Shown: positions 34,590-44,243 of the stretch, piece by piece | Numbering within the stretch: the first letter of the stretch is position 1 | How the letters are laid out: the number at the start of each line of letters is the position of its first letter | NCBI GenBank assembly: GCA_900548205.1 | Contig: URJS01000002.1 | Coordinates: 19,384 to 83,383, forward strand | DNA: 64,000 nucleotides | Direction: 5' to 3' | Source: an uncultured Roseburia sp. | GTDB lineage: Bacteria; Bacillota; Clostridia; Lachnospirales; Lachnospiraceae | Position numbers and translations under genes: made by a program | Notes under the pieces: model-generated | The model's database searches: none | Told to the model about the DNA's origin: nothing | The model's input: only the letters and a program-made list of their open reading frames with translations

Positions 34590-36137
34590 TTAGATTTTAC
34601 GCAATCCCGTTTTCGTCAGCTCATACACGGTATCACATACCTCATCTATATATTTTCTGTCATGGGAAATGCTGATGACCGCGCCTGCGTACTCCCGCAG
34701 CAGCCCACGGATGACAGGATTTGACAGCGGGGAAAAATTCCGCGTCGGCTCATCTAAGATCAGGACGTTACAGCCCGCCATGCTCATTTTCAAAAACAGA
34801 AGCTTCGCCTTCTGTCCGCCGGAGAGCTCCGCCGCCGGATGCGCCATCTCCTCCGCCGTGTACTTCATACTGCCAAGATAGGTGCGCACGCGGCTGATCT
34901 CGTCTTTACTCCCCTCCCCGCACAAAAGCTCCACCGGGGTTTTTTCCAGCTCCAGCAGCTCCTCATAATTCTGCGGCATATAGTATGCCTTAACATCCTC
35001 CCGCGCCAGAAGTTCTCCTGCAATCTCCCGAAGCAGCGTCGTCTTTCCCACGCCGTTTTTCCCGATGATGCAGACGTGTTCCGGCCCTGTGACCTCGAGA
35101 TGGACGTCCCGCGCCAAAAGCTTCCCCTCCACAGAGTTCTCCTGCGGCGCCCGAAGCTCACTCCTCGAAAAATCCAGCACACGCTTGGACTGCGGCAGGG
35201 AAACCTTCTCGCCAAACTTAATAAAAATCGCATCCTCCGTCTCCGGCAGCTCCGTCATCCGGCTGTGCTCCTTTTCAAAACGCCGCTCCAGCGACTTGAC
35301 CGCGTGCATTTTCTTTTTCAGCAGCCTGCCCCCGTGCGGATCCTGCCTGGAGATGGCGCTCTGCTGATGCTCGACCTTCTGCCGGATCTTTCGGAAACGC
35401 TCCTGCTGCTTCTCATACTCGCTGCGCTCCTTGCGCGCAGCCTGCTCCTGATGCAAAAAAGCGCTGGCGCGTTCGCTGACATAGGTGCGGTAATCCACCG
35501 CTGCGACCGTCCAGCGGCTCATTGTCCTGCGTCTTAACTGCTCCATGTGGATGATCTTGTTTGCCGTCCGCTCCAGAAGCGTCTCGTCGTGCGAGATAAA
35601 GAGCACCGGAACAGACGCTCTGCTGATAAAACGCTCCAGCCACTCGAGCGTTTCAATGTCGATGTCGTTGGACGGCTCATCCAGAAACAGAGCGTCCGGC
35701 TGCTCCATCAGAAGCCTTGCAAGCTGCAGCTTGACCTTCTCCCCACCGGAAAGCTGTCCCATCCGCTGGTCCGCATAAAAAATGTCCGCGGCAAGCCCAA
35801 GCTGCCCCGCGATCGCCGCAAGCTCCCTCGGCGACTGCTCATAAAACACATCGCTCTGCGCACAAAATTCGTAGACGCTTTCCGCCTTCTGCTCCTCTGT
35901 CAGCTCCTGCGCCAGATAGCCGATGCGCGCATGATTTTTGATGATCTCTCCGCTGTACTCCGCATAATCTTCCACCAGCCTCTCATCGTACAAAAGCTTT
36001 AACAGCGTGGACTTGCCGTTCCCCTCCTCGCCGATCAGCGCCGCCTTGTCACCGTCGTTTAACACCAGCGAAAAATTTTCCAGTATCACCCGCATATCCT
36101 TGCGGTGTGTGACCGTCAGATTTTTTACCTGTATCAT
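34590..36137 (-). CDS. ABC-F family ATP-binding protein (possible antibiotic ribosome protection)
   Basis: This 515-residue protein has two ABC cassettes and no membrane segment. Cassette 1 has GEEGNGKSTLLKLLYD, LSGGEKVKLQLARLLMEQ and FLDEPSNDID. A long basic linker of coiled helices (about 220-330) follows. Cassette 2 has GKNGVGKTTLLREIAG, LSGGQKAKLLFLKM and LILDEPTRNFSPLSN. ABC-F proteins act on the ribosome; some displace macrolides, lincosamides or pleuromutilins. The second Walker B region reads TRNFS as in the Vga/Lsa/Msr-like resistance proteins. The ATG at 36137 has TAGGAGGGAG upstream. A leader with uORF and terminator precedes it. Confidence 0.88.
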   Translation of the reverse strand: MIQVKNLTVTHRKDMRVILENFSLVLNDGDKAALIGEEGNGKSTLLKLLYDERLVEDYAEYSGEIIKNHARIGYLAQELTEEQKAESVYEFCAQSDVFYEQSPRELAAIAGQLGLAADIFYADQRMGQLSGGEKVKLQLARLLMEQPDALFLDEPSNDIDIETLEWLERFISRASVPVLFISHDETLLERTANKIIHMEQLRRRTMSRWTVAAVDYRTYVSERASAFLHQEQAARKERSEYEKQQERFRKIRQKVEHQQSAISRQDPHGGRLLKKKMHAVKSLERRFEKEHSRMTELPETEDAIFIKFGEKVSLPQSKRVLDFSRSELRAPQENSVEGKLLARDVHLEVTGPEHVCIIGKNGVGKTTLLREIAGELLAREDVKAYYMPQNYEELLELEKTPVELLCGEGSKDEISRVRTYLGSMKYTAEEMAHPAAELSGGQKAKLLFLKMSMAGCNVLILDEPTRNFSPLSNPVIRGLLREYAGAVISISHDRKYIDEVCDTVYELTKTGLRKI

Positions 36138-36224
36138 AAACTCCCTCCTATATATAAAAGAGTTTTGCCTGCGAAACTCTACGCCTGCGGCGGGTCGCAT
36201 CAGCGACACAGTTCCACTCCGCCG

Positions 36225-36280
36225 CAGTGCGATCCCCCGGAGGGTTTTGCTTTCCGGGGAACGAAGTTTCCTGGAAAGCA
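36225..36280. repeat. Degenerate intergenic repeat, copy 3
   Basis: The 39 bases 36225-36263 match 20305-20343 of copy 1 at 31 positions. The right half of the element, seen in copies 1 and 2, is absent; the sequence runs directly into the terminator at 36279-36310. Confidence 0.55.
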
Positions 36281-36310
36281 AAAAAGGATGCAAGTCTCCT
36301 TACATCCTTT
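36279..36310 (-). terminator. Intrinsic terminator in the ABC-F leader
   Basis: On the minus strand AAAGGATG pairs with CATCCTTT around a 12-base loop and is followed by more T. It lies about 140 bases before the ABC-F start and about 230 bases after the promoter at 36541. Confidence 0.8.
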
Positions 36311-36326
36311 CGCCTGTTCCGGTGCG

Positions 36327-36345
36327 GTCTGAGCCCGCACATAAG
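36327..36345 (-). promoter_or_regulatory. GC-rich leader hairpin upstream of the ABC-F gene
   Basis: GTGCGG pairs with CCGCAC around a 7-base loop, between the uORF and the terminator. It is one of several stems that could compete in an attenuation switch. Confidence 0.45.
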
Positions 36346-36460
36346 TTTTCTATCCATGAAAAGATATTCGTTTGCTGCAAAACATATACCAAAAGAAACA
36401 TCCCAAAGGACGCCGCTTTATTTCCTGCCTCTCTCTTTTGATATGACTATTTACTTCGTT

Positions 36461-36484
36461 TTATTTGCAGAAAAACCGATACAT
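36461..36484 (-). CDS. Candidate leader peptide MYRFFCK before the ABC-F gene
   Basis: A 7-codon frame, MYRFFCK and stop, has AAAGGAG 5 bases before its ATG. It lies about 60 bases after the promoter and well before the terminator. Short, well-initiated uORFs of this kind precede erm, cfr and several ABC-F resistance genes, where drug-stalled ribosomes change leader folding. Translation here is inferred from the strong ribosome site only. Confidence 0.45.
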   Translation of the reverse strand: MYRFFCK

Positions 36485-36540
36485 CTTTTCTCCTTTCTCA
36501 CCTATAATCCGACGCCTGCCACTAAGCCGCGTCTATCGCT

Positions 36541-36569
36541 ATTCTACATAAGATCCCCTAAAAATACAA
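36541..36569 (-). promoter_or_regulatory. Promoter of the ABC-F transcript
   Basis: On the minus strand TTGTAT is followed after 17 bases by TAGAAT, immediately after the MFS stop. The leader to the ABC-F start would be about 400 bases long. Confidence 0.6.
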
Positions 36570-36572
36570 GCC

Positions 36573-37873
36573 CTATTCTTCCACAGCAGCGGAATTTACT
36601 TCCTCCGGCTCCGTCTCCAGTCTGACCCGCAGGATTCCTGCCCCGCCAAATACCACCACGCAGAGCACGCCGCAGAGAATGAAGATCACAGACACCGATA
36701 CCTTTAACAGCAGCGCGCTGATCAAAAAGGACATCACTGGCATTACAGCACAAGCCCCCGCACTGACAATGGACGCCGCACGCGCCAGATACTGCTCCTC
36801 CACAACCTTCATAAACTGCACATTTACTATTCCGATGGCAAAGCTTAAAGAAACCCCTATTCCAAAGACTGTCACTGCACACAGAATACCGGACAGCAGC
36901 AGATTTCCGTAGGTAAATCCACTGAGCAGGATCATGGAAACATAACAGATACCAAGACAAATGCCGGACATCGACACAACAGGAAGCGGCTTTAACTTCT
37001 GTGCCAGATACGGGAATACCACAGTTCCGATTCCCAGTCCGGCGATTGCCGCCATGTTGTACACACTGAGCAGCTCGCTGCCCACGCCAAAAATCTCGAC
37101 GGTCATTGCAGACTGTAAGGAATTTAACGGCACGAGCGTTGCATTCGCAAACGCAGAAAAAATACAGATGTTCATCACCACCTGCTTGTTCTTCACATAG
37201 CAGAAACCGTCCTTTAACGTGCCGAAATATGCCTTCACATTCGCATTGATGTCCTCTTTCTGGCGCTTTTCCTCCACCTTTACAAACATCGTGATGATAC
37301 CGGAAATAAAAAACGTCGCGCAGTCGATGAGGATTGCTGCACCAACGCCAAACGCCGCGATCAGCACTCCCGCCAGTCCCATGCCGATCAGCTCCGTGAT
37401 CCTGCTCGCCGTAGAATTTAACGAGGTGCCGAAGGCATAGTACTCTTTATCGAGAATCTTGGGAACGAGCGCCGTGCTCGCCGGCATACAAAAAGCCTCT
37501 ACCGAGGAGATCGTCAGAGTAAAGACTGCCAGAACGAGCGGAGTCACCATATCTGCCAGATACAGCGCCGCCAGTCCCGCCACGATACCGCCGCGCAGAA
37601 AGTCCGCCGCCACAACCACGCTTTTCTTGCGTATTCCCTCGACAAACGCCCCTGCAACGGCTGCAATACTACGCTCGGGATCTGGTTGAGTCCAAAGATC
37701 ACTGCCGTCCACGAGGCGCTCCCCGTCACGGCATACACCAGCCACGTAAATGCGATCGCGTCGATCGAATCGCCGAAACGGTTGATCAGATTCGCGACGA
37801 TGATCTTCATGTACTCCTTTTGGCCCAGAATATCTCTGTAACCGATTTTTTTCTCTGTCCCATTTTCACTCAT
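36573..37873 (-). pseudogene. MFS transporter with a single-base frameshift
   Basis: The frame starting at 37873 (MSENGTEKKIGYRDILG) encodes the first 70 or so residues of a 12-helix drug-efflux-type MFS protein, ending LNQIPSVVLQP. After position about 37656 that frame goes off, while another frame resumes the family (VAGAFVEGIRKKSVVVAADF) and runs to 36573. Adding one T in the CCGTTGCAGG stretch would give the common MFS sequence QPFAGAF. AGGAGG precedes the ATG. The intact protein would be about 433 residues. It is either a recent loss of function or a sequencing error in a short homopolymer. Confidence 0.8.
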
Positions 37874-37932
37874 ACGAAACTCCTCCTTTGTTTCTTATCA
37901 TTATAATCAAAACAAAGGGAAAATGGAATACT

Positions 37933-39210
37933 TTACAGCAAAAACTGCGCCAGCACATAGTTGCTCACCTCCTGCCCGCGCTTCGTCAGAGAAATCTGCC
38001 CGGCGTGCTTTGCCAGAAGACCTTCCCGCTGAAGGGACTGCATCACATCCTGATAAACTGCCTCGATCTCTATGCCAAAATTCTGCGCAAAGCGCTCTCT
38101 CGACACGCCGTCTATCATGCGCAGTCCCAAAAACATAAACTCCTCCATTTGTGCCCTGCGCGATATGCGCTCTGCCGTCTCATGCAGATTCGTTGCAGGA
38201 ATGTCTTGCTCGTTTTCACCTCCCTGCGGTCTGTCCGCATTCTCTCTATCGCCGTCTGGCGCATGCTTCCGCAGCTCCTCCTTAATATGCACTGTCCTCT
38301 CCAAATATTTGTACAAATCAGAAACATTGGTGTAGCGGATATTTTCCCTCAGAGAAGCCGCACCAATCCCAAGTCCGAGATAATTCACCCTCTGCCAGTA
38401 GCCGATATTGTGACGGCAGGCATACCCCGGCTTTGCAAAATTAGAAACCTCATACTGCTCATAACCGGCGTCCGCAAGCAGCTGCTCCGTCAGTCTTGTC
38501 GTTCGCAAAACCTCCTCCTCCGTGGGCAGAGCCGCCGTCCGCTCTCCTGCACGCTGCCTGTCTGCGTCCTCCTGATAGCGTGCATAAAACGGCGTACCCT
38601 CCTCAATGATCAGAGAGTACACCGATATATGCTCCGGCTTTAGGCGGATAACCTGTCTTAATGTATGCGAAAAGCTCTCTGCGGTCTGTCCCGGCAGAGA
38701 GTTCATAAGATCGATATTGATATTCGTAAATCCGTTTCTGCGCGCCTGCTCATAGGTCTTTAGGAACTGCTCATAGGTATGAATCCTTCCCAAAAGCCGC
38801 AGCTCCTCCTTGTCCGCAGACTGTAACCCGATGCTTATGCGGTTGATGCCGGCACGCCGGTAGGCGGCAAACTTTCCGTCTGTCACCGTTCCCGGATTGC
38901 ACTCGATCGAAATCTCCGCATCCGGCACCGGCAAACTGCACCGCACGGCATCCATGATCCGAAGCATCAGCTCCTCATCCAGCCACGACGGCGTTCCTCC
39001 GCCGATATAGACACTTGTGACAGCATACTCCTGACACCTTTCTCCGTAATAGGCGATTTCACGCAGCAGCGCCTCCACATAATCATGCTGCGTATGCTCA
39101 TCCGCCTGAAAAGAAAGAAAATCACAGTACTGACATTTTTTCATACAGAACGGAATATGGATGTATAATTCCAGTTCTTTTCTCATTCTCTTATCCACAC
39201 TTCCAAACAC
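37933..39210 (-). CDS. hemW: Radical SAM family heme chaperone HemW
   Basis: This 425-residue protein was long annotated as oxygen-independent coproporphyrinogen oxidase, but HemW binds heme and acts as a chaperone. The cluster motif is IPFCMKKCQYCDFLSF near 21, followed by SVYIGGGTPSWL and the heme-family stretch RHNIGYWQRVNYLGLGIGA near 265. A hydrophilic insertion of about 30 residues (HAPDGDRENADRPQGGENEQ) near 320 is unusual. The first in-frame start with a good ribosome site is GTG at 39210 (GAGGA within the end of lepA); an ATG at 39186 is the alternative. It follows lepA by 5 bases. Confidence 0.88.
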   Translation of the reverse strand: MFGSVDKRMRKELELYIHIPFCMKKCQYCDFLSFQADEHTQHDYVEALLREIAYYGERCQEYAVTSVYIGGGTPSWLDEELMLRIMDAVRCSLPVPDAEISIECNPGTVTDGKFAAYRRAGINRISIGLQSADKEELRLLGRIHTYEQFLKTYEQARRNGFTNINIDLMNSLPGQTAESFSHTLRQVIRLKPEHISVYSLIIEEGTPFYARYQEDADRQRAGERTAALPTEEEVLRTTRLTEQLLADAGYEQYEVSNFAKPGYACRHNIGYWQRVNYLGLGIGAASLRENIRYTNVSDLYKYLERTVHIKEELRKHAPDGDRENADRPQGGENEQDIPATNLHETAERISRRAQMEEFMFLGLRMIDGVSRERFAQNFGIEIEAVYQDVMQSLQREGLLAKHAGQISLTKRGQEVSNYVLAQFLL

Positions 39211-39215
39211 ACGGC

Positions 39216-41021
39216 TTAATCCTCGTCCAGCTTTAAGACGCTCATAAATGCCTCCTGCGGAATCTCCACATTTCCGACCTGACGCATCCGCTTCTTTCCT
39301 TCCTTCTGCTTCTCCAAAAGCTTTCGCTTACGCGAAATATCACCGCCGTAGCACTTCGCAAGGACATCCTTGCGCATTGCCTTGACCGTCTCACGCGCGA
39401 TCACCTTACCGCCGACCGCCGCCTGGATCGGGATCTCAAACAGGTGTCTTGGAATCTCCTCCTTTAACCGCTCGCACATCCTCCTGCCGCGGTCATAGGC
39501 GCTGTCCTTAAATACGATAAACGATAAGGCGTCCACCTGCTCGCGGTTGATCAGAATATCAAGCTTCACAAGCTCGGAGCGCTCATACCCCTTTAACTCG
39601 TAATCAAAGGATGCGTAGCCCCTGGAGCGCGATTTCAGCGCGTCGAAGAAATCATAAATGATCTCATTGAGCGGCAGATCGTATTTGATCAGCGCGCGTG
39701 TCTTTTCAATATATTCCATACTGATATATATGCCGCGCCGCTCCTGACAAAGGCTCATGATCGCGCCGACATAGTCGCTTGTGACCATGATCTCCGCTGA
39801 CACAACCGGTTCTTCCATATAATCAATCTCTGACGGATCCGGCAGATTGGACGGATTCGTCAGCTCAATCACCTCTCCGTCCGTCTTATGCACCTTATAG
39901 ATAACGCCCGGCGCCGTCGTTACCAGATCGAGATTGAACTCCCGCTCTAAGCGCTCCTGGATAATCTCTAAATGCAGCAGACCAAGAAATCCGCAGCGGA
40001 AACCAAACCCAAGCGCCAGAGAAGTCTCCGGCTCATACTGTAAGGATGCGTCATTGATCTGAAGCTTCTCTAAGGCATCCCGCAGATCGGGATACTTCGC
40101 ACTGTCCGCCGGATACATTCCGCAGTATACCATCGGATTGACCTTCTTATAACCCGGCAACGGCTCCTCACAGGGACGCGCCACATTCGTCACCGTGTCG
40201 CCGACGCGCGTATCGCGCACATTTTTAATGCTTGCGCAAAGGTAGCCAACCATTCCGGCAGAAAGCTCCTCACAGGGAATAAACTGTCCCGCGCCGAAAT
40301 AGCCGACCTCCGTCACCTCAGACTGCGCGCCCGTCGCCATCATGCGGATCGTATCGCCCACTTTGACCGTTCCCTCTTTGATGCGGCAGAATACAATGAC
40401 GCCCTTATAAGAATCGTAAAGCGCATCAAAAATAAGCGCCTGAAGCGGCGCATCTGCATCCCCCTTCGGCGCCGGAATTTTCTCTACGATCTGCTCTAAG
40501 ACTTCCTCAATATTTAGTCCGGTCTTGGCGGAAATACGCGGCGCATCCGCCGCCTCAATTCCGATGACATCCTCAATTTCCTGTACGACCTCGTCCGGCT
40601 GCGCGCTCGGCAGATCGATCTTATTGATCACCGGCATCACATCCAGATCATGATCAAGCGCCAGATAAACATTTGCCAGTGTCTGGGCTTCCACGCCCTG
40701 CGCGGCGTCCACGACGAGGATCGCCCCGTCGCATGCCGCAAGGCTGCGCGACACCTCATAATTAAAGTCGACATGCCCCGGCGTATCGATCAGATTAAAA
40801 ATATACTCCCCGCCATCCTTTGCCTTATAAATAATGCGGACTGCCTGTGACTTGATCGTAATGCCGCGCTCGCGCTCAAGGTCCATATTATCAAGCACCT
40901 GCGCCTGCATTTCACGGCTGGTCAGCGTGCCTGTGCTCTCTATAATACGATCGGCAAGTGTGGACTTGCCGTGATCGATATGTGCAATAATGCAAAAATT
41001 TCTAATCTTACTCTGATCCAT
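39216..41021 (-). CDS. lepA: Elongation factor 4 (LepA) GTPase
   Basis: This 601-residue translational GTPase remodels ribosomes during initiation or stress. G motifs are [34 protein letters not shown] and NKIDLPSA. The LepA-specific C-terminal domain (SYDYELKGY-like [19 protein letters not shown], then [18 protein letters not shown]) is present. The start is the ATG at 41021, giving MDQSKIRNF; a TTG three codons earlier has a closer GGAGG and is possible. It is linked to hemW, as in many Firmicutes. Confidence 0.97.
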   Translation of the reverse strand: MDQSKIRNFCIIAHIDHGKSTLADRIIESTGTLTSREMQAQVLDNMDLERERGITIKSQAVRIIYKAKDGGEYIFNLIDTPGHVDFNYEVSRSLAACDGAILVVDAAQGVEAQTLANVYLALDHDLDVMPVINKIDLPSAQPDEVVQEIEDVIGIEAADAPRISAKTGLNIEEVLEQIVEKIPAPKGDADAPLQALIFDALYDSYKGVIVFCRIKEGTVKVGDTIRMMATGAQSEVTEVGYFGAGQFIPCEELSAGMVGYLCASIKNVRDTRVGDTVTNVARPCEEPLPGYKKVNPMVYCGMYPADSAKYPDLRDALEKLQINDASLQYEPETSLALGFGFRCGFLGLLHLEIIQERLEREFNLDLVTTAPGVIYKVHKTDGEVIELTNPSNLPDPSEIDYMEEPVVSAEIMVTSDYVGAIMSLCQERRGIYISMEYIEKTRALIKYDLPLNEIIYDFFDALKSRSRGYASFDYELKGYERSELVKLDILINREQVDALSFIVFKDSAYDRGRRMCERLKEEIPRHLFEIPIQAAVGGKVIARETVKAMRKDVLAKCYGGDISRKRKLLEKQKEGKKRMRQVGNVEIPQEAFMSVLKLDED

Positions 41022-41115
41022 AAGTATCAAGCGTCCTCCCGTTTCTCACATTCTCCTGCATATTATAAGTGATAAAGGAAAGACGCGTCAAGTAAAGTCC
41101 GCCAAAAGTCTGTTT

Positions 41116-42051
41116 CTACTCTCCGGCAAACAATGCAGTCGAATAATAGCGGTCTCCGCTGTCGGGAAGGACTGCAACCACCGTTTTTCCCTCATTTTCC
41201 GGAAGCTTTGCCCAGTCAACCGCAGCCTTTAACGCTGCGCCCGAGGAAATACCGACAAGAATCCCCTCGCTGCGTGCAATTTCCTTCGCATAAGCAACGG
41301 CGTCCGCATCCTCCACAGCCGCAATGGCGTCATAAATGCCCGTGTCAAGAATCTTTGGAACAAATCCTGCGCCGATTCCCTGGATCGTATGCTTTCCGCT
41401 GTTTCCGCCTGAAAGCACCGGAGATGCTGCCGGCTCTACGGCAATCACCGTAATCGACTCCTTCTTTTCCTTTAGATACTTCCCTGCACCCGTGACCGTG
41501 CCGCCTGTTCCGACACCCGCCACAAGCGCATCCACATTGCCGTCAGTATCTGCCCATATTTCCGGTCCCGTCGTCTTGTAGTGAGCCGCAGGATTTGCCG
41601 GATTCTCAAACTGTCCTACGATAAAGCTGTCGGCAATCTCTGCCGCAAGCTCATTTGCTTTGGCAATCGCGCCGGACATCCCTTTCGTACCGTCAGAAAG
41701 CACAATTTCCGCCCCATATGCACGGATCAGATTCCTGCGCTCTACGGTCATGGTTTCGGGGATTACGATGATAAGACGATACCCCTTTGCCGCTGCAATA
41801 GCAGCCAGCCCGATTCCGGTATTGCCGGAGGTTGGCTCAATAATCGTTGCACCTGCCTTTAAAACACCCTTTCGCTCAGCATCCTCGATCATTTCTCGTG
41901 CTATGCGGTCCTTAACGCTCCCCGCGGGATTTAAGTACTCAAGCTTCGCCAAAAGTCTGCCCTTTAGCTGATGTATTTCTTCGATATGCCTTAACTCTAC
42001 TAACGGTGTATTTCCAATAAGCTGATCTGCTCCCTGATAAATATTTGCCAT
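41116..42051 (-). CDS. cysK: Cysteine synthase (O-acetylserine sulfhydrylase)
   Basis: This 311-residue PLP enzyme makes cysteine from O-acetylserine and sulfide. The PLP lysine is Lys47 in NPAGSVKDRIA; the substrate loop EPTSGNTGIGLA and the phosphate-binding GVGTGGTVTGAGKYL are intact. AGGAGG lies before the ATG at 42051. It lies 11 bases after the Rrf2 gene and is the fourth gene of the iscS-iscU-rrf2-cysK operon, so cysteine synthesis is tied to Fe-S assembly, which consumes cysteine. Confidence 0.96.
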   Translation of the reverse strand: MANIYQGADQLIGNTPLVELRHIEEIHQLKGRLLAKLEYLNPAGSVKDRIAREMIEDAERKGVLKAGATIIEPTSGNTGIGLAAIAAAKGYRLIIVIPETMTVERRNLIRAYGAEIVLSDGTKGMSGAIAKANELAAEIADSFIVGQFENPANPAAHYKTTGPEIWADTDGNVDALVAGVGTGGTVTGAGKYLKEKKESITVIAVEPAASPVLSGGNSGKHTIQGIGAGFVPKILDTGIYDAIAAVEDADAVAYAKEIARSEGILVGISSGAALKAAVDWAKLPENEGKTVVAVLPDSGDRYYSTALFAGE

Positions 42052-42062
42052 AGCTCCTCCTT

Positions 42063-42488
42063 TTACTGCTTTCCCTCCTGCCTCTGCCATCCAACCAGAT
42101 CGGCAAGTGTTACATGATCTACCACATCGCGGATCGCCTGATCCACCTTTTCCCAAAGAATGATCGTCGCACAGCATTCCTGCTTCGGACACTTGACATG
42201 ACCGGAGGCTAGACACTCTACCGGCGAAAGCGAGCCCTCCGTCAGACGGAGCACATCCCCGATCACATATTCGTCGAGCGGTCTAGTCAGACGGTAGCCT
42301 CCCTGAAAGCCGCGCGTGCTGCTGACATACCCAGCTTTATTAAGAATTGCCATGATCTGCTCCGTGTATTTGACGGAAATATCCTGTCTGGTCGCAATCT
42401 CCTTGACCGATATGGGATGCTCTGCCGCATTGACTGCCAGATCATAAAGAATATGAATCGCATATCTTCCTTTTGTCGTTATCTTCAT
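42063..42488 (-). CDS. Rrf2-family transcriptional regulator, IscR/CymR-like
   Basis: This 141-residue protein has an N-terminal winged helix (MKITTKGRYAIHILYDLAVN, then SVKYTEQIMAILNKAGYV) and three spaced cysteines in CLASGHVKCPKQECC, the IscR pattern for a [2Fe-2S] cluster. It could therefore sense Fe-S supply; CymR-type regulators without a cluster are the alternative. It lies inside the isc operon, and the operon promoter carries a perfect inverted repeat, so autoregulation is likely. Confidence 0.9.
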   Translation of the reverse strand: MKITTKGRYAIHILYDLAVNAAEHPISVKEIATRQDISVKYTEQIMAILNKAGYVSSTRGFQGGYRLTRPLDEYVIGDVLRLTEGSLSPVECLASGHVKCPKQECCATIILWEKVDQAIRDVVDHVTLADLVGWQRQEGKQ

Positions 42489-42526
42489 CCGTATTCATAC
42501 TCCTTCCTCCGGCAAACGAAAAACCT

Positions 42527-42964
42527 TTAATAATCCTCTTCTTCCTCATGCTCATGAATCTCATCCTTCGGCTTCTCAAGACCTTCAATCTTCAGCCCGT
42601 TCTTCTGCGCATAGTCCCACAATGCCGAATGGATCGCCTCCTCTGCGAGCAGAGAACAATGGATCTTAACCGGCGGAAGCCCGTCCAGCGCCTCCATCAC
42701 CGCTCTGTTTGTGATCTTAAGCGCTTCCTCTACTGTCTTACCCTTCACAAGCTCCGTCGCCATGCTGCTCGTTGCCACAGCGGCGCCGCAGCCAAAGGTC
42801 TTAAATTTACAGTCCTGGATCACCTGATTCTCGTCGATATCCAGATACATGCGCATAATATCGCCGCACTTCGGATTTCCGACTGTGCCGACTCCGCTTG
42901 CATTCTCTATCTCTCCCATATTTCTCGGATTCTGGAAATGGTCCATTACTTTTTCTGTATACAT
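42527..42964 (-). CDS. iscU: Fe-S cluster assembly scaffold (IscU/NifU-like)
   Basis: This 145-residue scaffold has the three cluster cysteines: Cys33 in GNPKCGD, Cys59 in FGCGAAVATSS and a third near 103 in KIHCSLLAEE. The C-terminus adds an acidic His/Glu tail (HEHEEEEDY) that could bind metal. It receives sulfur from the desulfurase encoded 30 bases upstream. This is the clostridial NifU-N type, with the aspartate in PKCGD that labilises the cluster. Confidence 0.95.
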   Translation of the reverse strand: MYTEKVMDHFQNPRNMGEIENASGVGTVGNPKCGDIMRMYLDIDENQVIQDCKFKTFGCGAAVATSSMATELVKGKTVEEALKITNRAVMEALDGLPPVKIHCSLLAEEAIHSALWDYAQKNGLKIEGLEKPKDEIHEHEEEEDY

Positions 42965-42994
42965 ATTTGTTTCCTCTCTTTTCTTAAAAATAAT

Positions 42995-44179
42995 TTATGC
43001 GTGTTTCTTTGCAAAATCTTCATAAAGCGGCGACATACTGCGCAGACGCTCTATGATCTTCTTTAATTCATCTACGACAAAATCTGCTTCTTCTGTCGTT
43101 GTCTCATCACTGATGCTAAGACGAAGCGAGCCGTGCGCGATCTCATGCGGAAGTCCAATGGCAAGCAGCACATGAGACGGATCCAGGGAACCCGAGGTGC
43201 AGGCAGAGCCGCTGGATGCGCAGATCCCTTTGCCATCGAGCATGATGAGCATGGATTCTCCCTCAATAAAACGGAAGCAGAAATTTACGTTATTCGGCAG
43301 ACGCTTTTCCCTGTCGCCGTTTAATCTTGCATACGGAATCTCCTTCTCGATGCGGGCGATCAGATAGTCTCTTACCTTGCGTTCTTTGCCCGTAATCTCC
43401 TCCATATTCTTTGTCGCAACCTCTGCCGCCTTCGCAAAGCCGATAATTCCCGGCACATTTTCCGTGCCTGCTCTCCTTCTGCGCTCCTGTGCGCCGCCGT
43501 GTACGAAGGAACGGATCTTTACTCCCCTTCTGATATAGAGGAAACCGATCCCCTTTGGTCCGTGGATCTTATGCGCGCTTGCACTTAACATGTCAATATT
43601 CATCGCCTCCACGTCGATCGGCACCTGCGTATATGCCTGTACCGCATCGGTATGGAACAGCACGCCGTGCTCATGCGCAATCCGTCCGATCTCTGCAACC
43701 GGCTCGATCGTTCCAATCTCATTATTTGCAAACATGATCGAGATTAAGATCGTATCAGGACGGATGGCTTTCTCCAAAGTCTCCAGATCCACAAGACCGT
43801 TCTCATCCACATCCAGATAAGTCACCTCAAAGCCCTTCTGCTCCAGATATTCACAGGTATGAAGAATCGCATGGTGCTCGATCTTTGTTGTAATGATATG
43901 TTTTCCCTTCTGCTCGTATGCCTCTGCCGCCGCCTTTAACGCCCAGTTGTCGGATTCCGATCCGCCTGCGGTAAAATAGATATTTTCCGCCGTTGTGTGG
44001 ATCGTACCCGCGAGCAGCTCTCTTGCATCGGTCACCGCCTTTTTGGTTGCTGCCGATATGCTGTATATACTGGATGGATTTCCAAACTTCTCCGTGAAGT
44101 ATGGAAGCATTGCCTCTAGGACCTCCGGTCTCACCGGCGTCGTCGCTGCATTATCCATGTAAATAATTTGATCTCCCAT
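42995..44179 (-). CDS. iscS: Cysteine desulfurase (NifS/IscS)
   Basis: This 394-residue PLP enzyme takes sulfur from cysteine. It starts MGDQIIYMDNAATTPVRPEV, binds PLP on Lys204 (SASAHKIHGPKG), and has the active-site loop cysteine in ASSGSACTSGSLDPS near 325. The ATG at 44179 has AAAGG upstream; an ATG 12 codons earlier lies within the operator and is less likely. It is the first gene of the isc operon. Confidence 0.95.
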   Translation of the reverse strand: MGDQIIYMDNAATTPVRPEVLEAMLPYFTEKFGNPSSIYSISAATKKAVTDARELLAGTIHTTAENIYFTAGGSESDNWALKAAAEAYEQKGKHIITTKIEHHAILHTCEYLEQKGFEVTYLDVDENGLVDLETLEKAIRPDTILISIMFANNEIGTIEPVAEIGRIAHEHGVLFHTDAVQAYTQVPIDVEAMNIDMLSASAHKIHGPKGIGFLYIRRGVKIRSFVHGGAQERRRRAGTENVPGIIGFAKAAEVATKNMEEITGKERKVRDYLIARIEKEIPYARLNGDREKRLPNNVNFCFRFIEGESMLIMLDGKGICASSGSACTSGSLDPSHVLLAIGLPHEIAHGSLRLSISDETTTEEADFVVDELKKIIERLRSMSPLYEDFAKKHA

Positions 44180-44215
44180 GTTGTTACCATGCCTTTCTGT
44201 TTGGTTTGGTTTCAT

Positions 44216-44241
44216 TTCATATCATAGTCATATGATATGAA
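44216..44241. promoter_or_regulatory. Perfect inverted repeat at the isc operon start
   Basis: TTCATATCATA and TATGATATGAA are exact reverse complements separated by GTCA. The repeat covers the predicted transcription start just after the -10 box, an ideal repressor site. The Rrf2 protein of the same operon is the likely ligand. Confidence 0.8.
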
Positions 44242-44243
44242 TT

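Noticed and set aside
34590..37873. ABC-F and MFS genes as a mobile resistance island
   Set aside because: No transposase, integrase or terminal repeats are visible and base use is like the neighbours; the adjacency is suggestive only.
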